This document shows positions 1 through 5,299 of a stretch of DNA of 5,299 bases, one piece after another; the stretch's first letter is position 1; each line of letters begins with the position of its first letter. The DNA is from Balneolales bacterium (GTDB taxonomy: Bacteria > Bacteroidota > Rhodothermia > Balneolales > Natronogracilivirgulaceae), in the NCBI GenBank assembly GCA_007127695.1, contig SKYW01000126.1, positions 1 to 5,299 of the forward strand. Reading direction: 5' to 3'. Under the pieces are notes generated by a model. That model was not told where the DNA came from and made no database searches. It saw only the letters and a program-made list of their open reading frames with translations. Position numbers and translations under genes: made by a program.

Positions 1-48
1 CATAACAAGAAAATGGACCTGCCCTACGAAGTTTTCAAATTCGACTGA
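1..48 (+). CDS. C-terminal end of upstream gene, probably hydrogenase small subunit HoxY (partial)
   Basis: Frame 1 is open from the left edge and ends at a TGA at 46-48. It gives 15 residues ending MDLPYEVFKFD, followed 10 nt later by hoxH. In group 3d hydrogenase operons the gene just upstream of hoxH is normally hoxY, the small subunit that carries the [4Fe-4S] cluster next to the Ni-Fe site, and the order and tight spacing fit that. The tail itself contains no cluster-binding cysteine or other diagnostic motif, so the HoxY name rests on position and is an inference. That a protein-coding gene ends here is more secure, because the frame is open and the codon use resembles its neighbours. 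Confidence 0.55.
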   Translation, partial: HNKKMDLPYEVFKFD

Positions 49-58
49 TCCCAACGTC

Positions 59-1516
59 ATGGCACAAAAAATCACCATATCGCCGGTAACGCGCGTGGAG
101 GGACACGGAAAGGTGACCATCCACCTGAACGATGAAGGGGAAGTGATCCAGAGCCGGCTCCACATCGTGGAATTCCGGGGTTTCGAGCGGTTTGTACAGA
201 ACCGGCCTTACTGGGAGATGCCGGTCCTCGTCCAGCGGCTCTGCGGCATCTGTCCGGTCAGCCACCATCTTGCGGCAGCGAAGGCCGTCGATGTCATCGT
301 CGGGGCCGGAACGGGCGAGGGGCTCACGCCCACCGCAGAGAAAATCCGCCGCCTGATGCACTATGGACAGATCCTGCAATCCCATGCGCTCCATTTCTTC
401 CACCTGGCATCGCCCGACCTGCTGTTCGGGGTGGATGCGGATCCCGCCCAACGCAACGTAATCGCCCTGGCCCGGACGCCCGAGTACCGGGATCTCGCCG
501 TCCAGGGTGTGATGATGCGCAAATTCGGACAGGAAATCATCAAGGCCACGGCGGGCAAGAAGATACACGGCACCGGGGCCATACCGGGGGGCGTCAATAA
601 ATCCCTCACCGAACAGGAGCGTGACCTTTTCCTGAAAGGGGAGGATCCGCTTAATGCCGACGCCATGATCGAATGGGCGGAAGCGGCCATCGCCCTGTTC
701 CGGGATTTCCACAAGAAAAACCAGGAGATGGTGGATGAGTTTTCGCGTTTTCCGTCCAACCATCTCAGCCTGGTCGGCAAGGATGGGGCCCTCGACCTGT
801 ACCATGGCAAACTTCGTGCAGTGGACGCGGAGGGTAAGAAGATCCTGCACGACATCGACTATCAGGAATACCTGGATTATATCGGCGAGGAGGTGCGCTC
901 CTGGAGTTACATGAAATTCCCCTTCCTCACCGAACTCGGCAAACAGGAAGGATGGTACCGCGTGGGTCCGCTTGCACGGCTCAACACCTGCGAGCACATC
1001 CCCACACCCCGGGCGCAGGAGGCCTTTGAGACGTACAAATCCTACACCGATGGCCGGCCGAACGACATGTGCATGCACACGCACTGGGCACGTCTCATCG
1101 AAACCCTGTTCGCGGCCGAATCCATCAAGCTTCTACTGGAAGATCCCGACATCCTGAAGGATGACCTGATCACCAAAGGGAAGCGGCACCCCGAAGGAAT
1201 AGGTCTGCTGGAAGCGCCGCGCGGCACGCTGTTCCACCACTACCGGGTCAGCGAGCAGGACCAGATCACCATGGCCAACCTGATCGTATCCACCACCAAT
1301 AACAACCAGCCGATGAACGAGGCGGTGGCGCAGGTGGCCCGGAAACAGATGACCGGACAGAAAACCATCACCGAGCCCATGATGAACGCGGTGGAGATGG
1401 CGATCCGGGCGTACGATCCCTGCCTGAGCTGTGCCACGCACGCCATCGGACGTATGCCGCTGGAGATCACGATCTATGACCGTCACGGACACCTGATCGA
1501 CCGGAAATCCCGATGA
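59..1516 (+). CDS. hoxH: NAD(P)-linked bidirectional [NiFe]-hydrogenase large subunit (group 3d, HoxH)
   Basis: The 485-residue protein is the catalytic large subunit that binds the Ni-Fe(CN)2CO centre and interconverts H2 with protons and electrons. In HoxEFUYH-type cytoplasmic enzymes the electrons pass through HoxY to a diaphorase and NAD(P). Visible motifs are TRVEGHGK near residues 11-18, the first Ni-ligand motif RLCGICP at 60-66 (C62, C65) and the second, DPCLSCATH, at 453-461 (C455, C458). The sequences FRGFERFVQ, LMHYGQILQSHALHFFHLA and MHTHWARLIE are typical of HoxH rather than of MvhA or membrane-bound types. Exactly 24 residues follow H461, which matches the removable C-terminal extension of the family, so the gene encodes the precursor. 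The ATG at 59 gives the normal HoxH N-terminus. I see no SD in the 10-nt gap, so translation may be coupled to the upstream gene. Length is normal and no key residue is missing. Confidence 0.96.
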   Translation: MAQKITISPVTRVEGHGKVTIHLNDEGEVIQSRLHIVEFRGFERFVQNRPYWEMPVLVQRLCGICPVSHHLAAAKAVDVIVGAGTGEGLTPTAEKIRRLMHYGQILQSHALHFFHLASPDLLFGVDADPAQRNVIALARTPEYRDLAVQGVMMRKFGQEIIKATAGKKIHGTGAIPGGVNKSLTEQERDLFLKGEDPLNADAMIEWAEAAIALFRDFHKKNQEMVDEFSRFPSNHLSLVGKDGALDLYHGKLRAVDAEGKKILHDIDYQEYLDYIGEEVRSWSYMKFPFLTELGKQEGWYRVGPLARLNTCEHIPTPRAQEAFETYKSYTDGRPNDMCMHTHWARLIETLFAAESIKLLLEDPDILKDDLITKGKRHPEGIGLLEAPRGTLFHHYRVSEQDQITMANLIVSTTNNNQPMNEAVAQVARKQMTGQKTITEPMMNAVEMAIRAYDPCLSCATHAIGRMPLEITIYDRHGHLIDRKSR

Positions 1517-1600
1517 GCCGGAACATCGTAATTGTGTTGCATTTGCACAGCAAAATTGGTGATCTTCTTGAAACCCAGAATCGGGATCTCAACAAGACTT

Positions 1601-2146
1601 ATGGCGGATAACAGGCGAATGCTGATTTACGGCTACGGCAATCCGGGCCGGCAGGACGATGGGCTGGGGAAGGCCCTGATCGAACTCGCCGAGGAATGGG
1701 TGCAAAAAGAAGATCTCGAAAACATATCATTTGATGTGGGTTATCAGCTTTTGGTAGAGGATGTTACGCTCATTGAAAATAAGGATCTGATTATTTTTGT
1801 GGATGCCAGCATGGATGAGCGTATTGTCGACTTTGACCTGGCTGCCGTGGAGGCCGATGACAAGGAAACGTTCACGATGCATCAGGTTTCGCCGGGATTC
1901 ATCCTGGCGTTATACGAAACGCTGTATGGTCCCGCTCCGCCGTCCTATCTGCTGCAGATCAGGGGTTATGAGTGGGAGATGGAGGAGTCACTGAGTCCGG
2001 GTGCGGAGGAAAATCTTCAGAAGGCATGGAAGGCCTTGCGGCAGATCCTCAGGGACCCTGATCGGTTGGACGTGCTCTCCGGCCGCACGGCCGCTTCGAC
2101 AGAAAAGGGATTAAAAAATGGACCTGGAAACGGGTCAAAGTCATAA
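1601..2146 (+). CDS. hoxW: Hydrogenase maturation endopeptidase, peptidase M52 (HoxW/HyaD type)
   Basis: This nickel-dependent aspartic-type protease cuts the C-terminal tail from the large subunit after Ni insertion and so closes the active site. Starting at ATG 1601 it is 181 residues long. The N-terminal LIYGYGNPGRQDDGLG (residues 8-23) is the family signature. The expected metal ligands are an acid at D19/D20, D68 in IIFVDAS and H94 in FTMHQVSP, close to E16, D62 and H93 of E. coli HybD. The C-terminal half has SYLLQIRGYEWEMEESLSPGAEENL, in two blocks typical of HoxW-like members, and then a polar tail of about 25 residues with no known role. The frame extends upstream to a TTG at 1532, but that start adds 23 Cys-rich, non-family residues. 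ATG 1619 is a second possible start; neither ATG has a strong SD. The gene lies between hoxH and the flavoprotein gene, so HoxH is the probable substrate. The symbol hoxW reflects this context. Confidence 0.9.
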   Translation: MADNRRMLIYGYGNPGRQDDGLGKALIELAEEWVQKEDLENISFDVGYQLLVEDVTLIENKDLIIFVDASMDERIVDFDLAAVEADDKETFTMHQVSPGFILALYETLYGPAPPSYLLQIRGYEWEMEESLSPGAEENLQKAWKALRQILRDPDRLDVLSGRTAASTEKGLKNGPGNGSKS

Positions 2147-2150
2147 TGAC

Positions 2151-2157
2151 GGGAGGA
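2151..2157 (+). promoter_or_regulatory. Strong Shine-Dalgarno site for the DHOD-like gene
   Basis: GGGAGGA lies four bases before the ATG at 2162 and sets that start. It is the only strong SD on the plus strand here; hoxH and the protease gene lack one. This suggests the flavoprotein is translated independently and perhaps at a higher rate than the genes before it. Confidence 0.8.
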
Positions 2158-2161
2158 TGAA

Positions 2162-3157
2162 ATGGAACTGAAAACACGTTACATGGGGCTTGAATTGAAG
2201 AACCCGCTGGTGGTAAGTTCGTCGCCCCTGAGCATGGACATGGAGAATTTGCGTGCCTGCGAGGCCCACGGAGCTGGTGCGGTGGTTCTGCGATCGCTGT
2301 ATGAGGAGCAGATCGTCAACGAGCTGGAGGGCCGGTTGGATGAGGAGGATATGTATCACTGGTATCCCGAGGCGGCGGAACATGTCAAGAAAATCTCCAG
2401 GGGACAGACCCTGCGTCCGTACCTGAGCTACATCGAAAAGGCTCGCAACGAAGTGTCGTTTCCGGTGATAGCGAGCATAAACTGCTTCACTCCGGGCAAC
2501 TGGACTTCGTTTGCCGAGGAAGTGCAGAAAGCGGGGGCGCACGCCCTGGAGCTCAATGTGGCAACCCATCTGCCGGGCGCCGGGGAGGAACCAGTGGCGC
2601 TGGAACCGGAAAAGAACATACGAGCCATCATCACGGAGGTGAAAAAACGTGTGGACATTCCGGTCTCTGTGAAGATAGGGCCCTATTTTACCAATATGAT
2701 CGGTGCAGCCAAGGGTATGGAGCAGGCCGGCGCCGATGCGCTGGTAATCTTCAACCGGTACTACCGGCCGGATATTGATATTGAGCAGCTCGAGGTGACA
2801 TCCGAAAACTACCTGAGTTCACCGAGAGAGATGTCGCAGTCGCTCCGGTGGGTGGGTGTGCTGTCGAAGCATGTCTCCCGCGACCTGGCGGCAAATACAG
2901 GTGTGCACGACTACGAAGGGGTGGTAAAACAGCTTCTGGCCGGTGCCACAGTGACGCAGTTCTGCTCGGTTCTTTACATTCAGGGACTCGGATACATCGC
3001 CAATATGCTGGAAGACCTCAAATGGTGGATGAAGCAGAAGCGGTTTGCCTCCGTGGACGATTTCCGGGGGATGATCGTGGACGACAAGATCAATTCGGAG
3101 AAGTTCGAGCAGATCCATTTCCTCCGCAAGAACGCGCGGATGTTCGACAAGGATTGA
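2162..3157 (+). CDS. Dihydroorotate dehydrogenase-like FMN flavoprotein (PyrD superfamily, PRK07565-like)
   Basis: The 331-residue protein has the TIM-barrel plan of the DHOD superfamily: LKNPLVVSSSPLS (13-24), FPVIASINCFTPGNW (100-114), AHALELNV (126-133), IPVSVKIGP (166-174, with K171 at the usual FMN/substrate Lys), ADALVIFNR (191-199, N198) and a late phosphate-binding-like region NTGVHDYEGVVKQLL...FCSVLYIQG (245-275). It resembles the 'dihydroorotate dehydrogenase-like' family rather than true PyrD. Where class 1 enzymes have N-x-x-C-P-N, this protein reads NVATHL (132-137), so by my alignment the catalytic Cys is Thr135 and the Pro-Asn is lost. Orotate formation is therefore doubtful, and an FMN-dependent redox role is more likely; the substrate is unknown. 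It follows the protease gene by 15 nt in the hydrogenase operon, and no other pyrimidine gene is present. Family membership is clear; the function is not. Confidence 0.88.
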   Translation: MELKTRYMGLELKNPLVVSSSPLSMDMENLRACEAHGAGAVVLRSLYEEQIVNELEGRLDEEDMYHWYPEAAEHVKKISRGQTLRPYLSYIEKARNEVSFPVIASINCFTPGNWTSFAEEVQKAGAHALELNVATHLPGAGEEPVALEPEKNIRAIITEVKKRVDIPVSVKIGPYFTNMIGAAKGMEQAGADALVIFNRYYRPDIDIEQLEVTSENYLSSPREMSQSLRWVGVLSKHVSRDLAANTGVHDYEGVVKQLLAGATVTQFCSVLYIQGLGYIANMLEDLKWWMKQKRFASVDDFRGMIVDDKINSEKFEQIHFLRKNARMFDKD

Positions 3158-3210
3158 ATTTACCGGGCTTGCGATGCGGGCGGGCATGGCAGCAGAGGGA
3201 ATCCGGCCAG

Positions 3211-3228
3211 CTCAACCGGCTCAACCGG
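3211..3228. repeat. Tandem 9-bp repeat in the convergent gap (two copies of CTCAACCGG)
   Basis: Two perfect head-to-tail copies, 3211-3219 and 3220-3228, lie in the 89-nt gap between the stop codons of the DHOD-like gene and hypB. On the plus strand, CCGG-CTCAA-CCGG could form a 4-bp stem followed a few bases later by TTTT. On the minus strand, 3220-3206 can fold as a 6-bp stem with two G-U pairs and no T-run. Both are too weak to call a terminator. I see nothing else in the gap. Confidence 0.6.
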
Positions 3229-3246
3229 CAGTTTTCGATCGGTCAA

Positions 3247-4206
3247 TCAGTCTGTTTGCGGTTTGTGCAGCTTTTTCAGCCAGTCAAACCATGCCTCCAT
3301 GCCGTCGCCCTTGGTCGCGGATGTCTCCAGGAACGCCATGTTCGGCTGGATCCTGCGCGCGTATTCCTTGGTTTTCTCGACATCAAACTCCACGTACGGC
3401 AACAGATCGATCTTGTTGATGATGCACAGGTCGGAGTTGCGGAAGATGGTCGGATACTTGATGGGCTTGTCATCGCCCTCGGTCACGCTGATCACGACGA
3501 CGCGTTTGGCCTCGCCGAGATCGAACAGGGCCGGACACACCAGGTTGCCAACGTTTTCGATGAGCAACAGGGAGTCGGGGTCGGGAGAAAGCTGCTTGAG
3601 GGCGCTGTTGACCATCACCGAATCCAGATGGCAGCCGCTTCCGGTATTGATCTGGATGACCGGTGCCCCGGTGGCGTCAATGCGCTCGGCGTCGTTCATG
3701 GTCTGCTGATCGCCCTCGATCACGAAAAACGGGAGCTCCTCCTTGAGCGCCGTGATGGTCTTTTCAAGCAGGGTGGTCTTGCCCGCTCCGGGGGAGCTGA
3801 CAAAATTGAGCGCCGTGATGTTCTTCGCCTCAAAATATCCCCGGTTGCGCTCGGCCAGCATGTTGTTGTGGGAGAGGATGTCCTGCTCCAGCTGGATTTC
3901 CCGGCTTTTCCCGTGGTCATGGTGATGGTGTCCGTGATCATGGCTTTGCGGATGGGAATGGCCGTCACCAGGATCATGCGAATGATCATGCGCATGCCCG
4001 TGTCCGTGCGAATGTCCGTGATGTTGATGACTGTGATCGTGCCCGTGACTGTGATCATGGCCGTGACTTTGCGCATGCGAATGCCCATGGTGGTGATTCC
4101 CATGACCGTGCCCGTGGTTGTGGGGCTGTGTGTGTTCCTGGTCACTTCCCGGCCGACGGATGGTTACCACGCCATCGGGATCGCTGCATCCGCAAGTTCC
4201 GCACAT
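3247..4206 (-). CDS. hypB: Hydrogenase nickel-incorporation GTPase HypB with long His-rich domain
   Basis: HypB is a cytoplasmic GTPase that, with HypA, supplies nickel to the hydrogenase large subunit. The 319-residue protein begins MCGTCGC, giving the high-affinity Ni motif C2-x2-C5-G-C7. A histidine-rich stretch follows at about 25-98, and then the G domain: P-loop SSPGAGKTT (137-145), EGDQQTMND (164-172), NKID (264-267) for guanine recognition, and SATKGDG (296-302). The metal site of the G domain is intact, with C192-H193 in GCHLD and C224 in NLVCP. The 32-residue spacing equals that of C166/C198 in E. coli HypB. The ATG at 4206 is fixed by the CxxCGC motif and by an SD five bases upstream. 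It is the third gene of a minus-strand unit after the FmdE-like gene and hypA, and it converges on the hoxH operon. The N-terminal domain combines the E. coli-type motif with the His-rich storage type. Confidence 0.97.
   Translation of the reverse strand: MCGTCGCSDPDGVVTIRRPGSDQEHTQPHNHGHGHGNHHHGHSHAQSHGHDHSHGHDHSHQHHGHSHGHGHAHDHSHDPGDGHSHPQSHDHGHHHHDHGKSREIQLEQDILSHNNMLAERNRGYFEAKNITALNFVSSPGAGKTTLLEKTITALKEELPFFVIEGDQQTMNDAERIDATGAPVIQINTGSGCHLDSVMVNSALKQLSPDPDSLLLIENVGNLVCPALFDLGEAKRVVVISVTEGDDKPIKYPTIFRNSDLCIINKIDLLPYVEFDVEKTKEYARRIQPNMAFLETSATKGDGMEAWFDWLKKLHKPQTD
3913..4134 (-). repeat. His-rich coding repeat of HypB (residues about 25-98)
   Basis: About 35 of 74 residues are histidine, mostly as HGH, HSH, HDH and HHH units built from CAT/CAC codons alternating with Gly, Ser or Asp. 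The DNA is therefore a degenerate short repeat. In HypB proteins such segments bind several nickel ions and act as a store or buffer. The repeat also keeps other frames free of stops, which creates spurious antisense open frames rich in Met and Val. Such tracts are prone to length change by slippage, so repeat length may differ between strains. Confidence 0.9.
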
Positions 4207-4211
4207 AACGA

Positions 4212-4218
4212 CACCTCT
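4212..4218 (-). promoter_or_regulatory. Shine-Dalgarno site of hypB
   Basis: Read on the minus strand the site is AGAGGTG, five bases before the ATG at 4206. Together with the MCGTCGC N-terminus it fixes the hypB start. Confidence 0.75.
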
Positions 4219-4329
4219 GTGAGATGATTAAAATCGATGAGATAAAAGGAGAAAAAATATGGTTTTGTTTCCGGACCGATAACGCCGCCCGGGACTTTCA
4301 AGGTAATCATTCCGGGGCTCATTCTCAAT

Positions 4330-4350
4330 CCGGCCCGGTCCGGTATCCGG
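4330..4350. repeat. Cluster of four CCGG palindromes downstream of hypA
   Basis: CCGG occurs at 4330, 4335, 4340 and 4347, within 21 bases and about 16-36 bases past the hypA stop. The units can pair with one another in several ways, giving short GC stems on the minus-strand transcript. No T-run follows, so this is not a classical terminator. It could be a weak attenuator, an RNA-processing or stability element, or chance in GC-rich DNA. Confidence 0.4.
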
Positions 4351-4365
4351 CACAGACATCACCCA

Positions 4366-4707
4366 TTACTCAACTTTGAGCGACCGCACCTTAAGCTCCT
4401 GGCCCCGTGTGATCTGCAGATCCAGCGAAGCACATTTCGGGCATTCCTCAAAGTAGTCCCTCACCTCAAACTCCGCACCGCACTGCCGGCACTGCGCCTG
4501 CGCTTTCACCGGGTGGATGGCGACCTGCGCCTCACTGAGGATCGTGTCCCTGACCGCCACTTCCATGGCAAACTCCAGCGCCTCCACGATCACACCCGAC
4601 AGTGAGCCCACCTCGATATTCAGGTCCGTTACGCGCGTTGCGCCGGCCTTCCGGGCTTCGGTCGAAGCGATATCCACAATGTTCAGGGCAATAGAGAGTT
4701 CGTGCAT
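4366..4707 (-). CDS. hypA: Hydrogenase nickel metallochaperone HypA
   Basis: HypA works with HypB to carry nickel to the hydrogenase large subunit. The 113-residue protein starts MHELSIALNIVDIA, where H2 (with E3) is the known Ni-binding end. IEVGSLSGV (31-39) and ALEFAMEV (43-50) follow, both typical of the family. The structural zinc site is C73-x2-C76 and C89-x2-C92, matching the E. coli spacing to within a residue. The open frame extends 61 residues further upstream, but that part overlaps the end of the FmdE-like gene in another frame and would mask the MHE terminus, so ATG 4707 is the start. The upstream 14 nt contain only GGA as a weak SD, and translation may be coupled to the preceding gene. 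Length and all metal ligands are normal. Confidence 0.97.
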   Translation of the reverse strand: MHELSIALNIVDIASTEARKAGATRVTDLNIEVGSLSGVIVEALEFAMEVAVRDTILSEAQVAIHPVKAQAQCRQCGAEFEVRDYFEECPKCASLDLQITRGQELKVRSLKVE

Positions 4708-4721
4708 GGGTAGTGTCCAGT

Positions 4722-5299
4722 TCATCCATCCGAAATCCGGATCCCGTGTCCGTCCAGCACGCGGTACGGTTTTTCGGCACATTTCAGGCAGAATTTCAGG
4801 GTGTCCGCCGCTGTCGCGGGTGTGTCCGTGTTTCCTGTGGATGCGTCCCCGCCATCCACCATACGGGTAGCCATCACGCTGTCGCCGCACTTCGCACAGA
4901 CACCGCTCTCGTGCGACGGTGCATAATCCGGCAGATCCACCCGGACCCGCTGCACGTCGAACATGCGGTCGAAATCCAGGTTCAGGGTTCCGAAGGAGCG
5001 CTCCACGCCGCTTTTTCGGAATGCGGCCACGGAGGCCTCGTCGCGCACCTGCTCCTTGACCACGCGCCGGTAGTGGCGGTCGAACTCGGGGAAGGCCTCG
5101 CGGACGTAGGCAGGTGATTCGTGGCGTGAGATGACGCGCACCCCGTTGCCGTCGCGCCGGGTCAGGGTGAACGCCGTCTTGCCGAGATCCTCGAAAATCA
5201 GGCTGTTATTGCCGAAAGAGCACCCGGTGACCAGCTGCACCCCGTCGGCGAAGCAGTTGTTCGTCTCGACGATCGCCAGCAGGTCTTCGAGCCCGTCGG
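4722..5299 (-). CDS. FmdE-family protein with C-terminal zinc ribbon (5' end outside window)
   Basis: The frame is open from the right edge to a TGA at 4724-4722 and gives 191 residues; the start lies outside the window. An in-frame GTG at 5240 is not the start, because the family match continues before it: the visible N-terminus reads LEDLLAIVETNNCFADGVQ and runs into LVTGCSFGNNSLIF. This is the FmdE domain (PF02663), with the conserved acid-Cys, D-x2-Q and TGC elements. A Cys-pair zinc ribbon lies at the end, CAKC and CLKC, 32 residues apart from first Cys to third. FmdE was named as a subunit of formylmethanofuran dehydrogenase in methanogens. Stand-alone bacterial homologues have no settled function but are expected to bind metal. 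The gene ends 14 nt before hypA and is almost certainly co-transcribed with it, so a link to hydrogenase metallocentre assembly is an inference worth noting. The usual N-terminal His motif cannot be seen here. Confidence 0.85.
   Translation of the reverse strand, partial: DGLEDLLAIVETNNCFADGVQLVTGCSFGNNSLIFEDLGKTAFTLTRRDGNGVRVISRHESPAYVREAFPEFDRHYRRVVKEQVRDEASVAAFRKSGVERSFGTLNLDFDRMFDVQRVRVDLPDYAPSHESGVCAKCGDSVMATRMVDGGDASTGNTDTPATAADTLKFCLKCAEKPYRVLDGHGIRISDG

Larger units (their letters stand above)
4207..4365 (-). promoter_or_regulatory. hypA-hypB spacer with possible hypB promoter
   Basis: This 159-nt spacer is wide compared with the 14 nt between the FmdE-like gene and hypA. The half nearest hypB (about 4219-4275) is clearly AT-rich against its GC-rich surroundings. 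Read on the minus strand it holds TTTAAT (4232-4227), five of six bases matching a -10 box, 17 bases after a poor -35 candidate (TTTTCT). The predicted leader would be only about 14 nt long. A separate promoter for hypB is plausible but not proven; read-through from hypA is the alternative. I see no Fnr-like or sigma-54 site. Confidence 0.25.

Noticed and set aside
35..1084. 349-codon minus-strand open frame
   Set aside because: It is antisense to hoxH throughout, no family is recognisable, and such shadows are common opposite GC-rich genes.
1533..1553. Imperfect inverted repeats (TGTG/CACA, TTGC/GCAA, TGCA/TGCA) after hoxH as a regulator binding site
   Set aside because: The arms are only four bases long, have different centres and match no Fnr, Crp or NtrC-type consensus I know.
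1532..1600. N-terminal extension of the maturation protease from the TTG at 1532
   Set aside because: There is no SD, the residues do not resemble the family N-terminus, and the catalytic signature starts just after ATG 1601/1619.
3913..4134. CRISPR or other spaced repeat array
   Set aside because: The repetition is short, in-frame and codes for His-x units in HypB; there are no constant repeats separated by unique spacers.
2848..4227. 459-codon plus-strand open frame over the end of the DHOD-like gene and antisense to hypB
   Set aside because: It overlaps two well-supported genes, and its product is low in complexity, with long Met/Val runs that are the reverse of the His codons in hypB. 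It has no recognisable domain.
4708..4890. 61-residue upstream extension of HypA
   Set aside because: It lies mostly inside the FmdE-like gene in another frame, and HypA function needs the free MHE N-terminus at 4707.
5238..5240. GTG as the start of the FmdE-like protein
   Set aside because: The conserved FmdE motif (VETNNCFADGVQ) begins upstream of this codon, so the gene continues past the window edge.

Overview
The window holds part of a bacterial soluble [NiFe]-hydrogenase locus with its maturation genes. Every gene reads in the bacterial style: short gaps, Shine-Dalgarno (SD) sites at some starts, ATG starts, and no sign of archaeal signals. By eye the DNA is moderately GC-rich, at a little under 60%. 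The hydrogenase is of the NAD(P)-linked, bidirectional group 3d (HoxH) type, so the host is probably an anaerobe or facultative anaerobe that uses H2 production or uptake to balance its NADH pool. I cannot name the phylum with confidence.

Plus strand, 1-3157: the last 15 codons of an upstream gene (by position probably the hydrogenase small subunit HoxY), then hoxH (59-1516, Ni-Fe large subunit), a HoxW/HyaD-type maturation endopeptidase (1601-2146) and a dihydroorotate-dehydrogenase-like flavoprotein (2162-3157). The gaps are 10, 84 and 15 nt, so this looks like one transcription unit. HoxH still has its 24-residue C-terminal tail after the last Ni-ligand motif, and the next gene encodes the type of protease that removes such tails.

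Minus strand, 5299-3247: an FmdE-family zinc-ribbon protein (cut by the right edge of the window), hypA (14 nt downstream) and hypB (159 nt further on, with a strong SD and a long His-rich domain). HypA and HypB form the nickel-delivery pair that loads the hydrogenase large subunit before the protease acts. The two units converge on an 89-nt gap (3158-3246) that holds a tandem 9-bp repeat and no convincing terminator.

The genes thus cover successive steps for one enzyme: the large subunit, Ni storage and insertion (HypA, HypB) and final proteolysis (HoxW type). HypC-F and the diaphorase subunits are not in the window. Two genes do not fit the textbook set: the DHOD-like flavoprotein, whose usual catalytic Cys-Pro-Asn motif is replaced, and the FmdE-like protein just upstream of hypA. 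They are the best candidates for undescribed accessory functions. All other long open frames are antisense or out-of-frame shadows.
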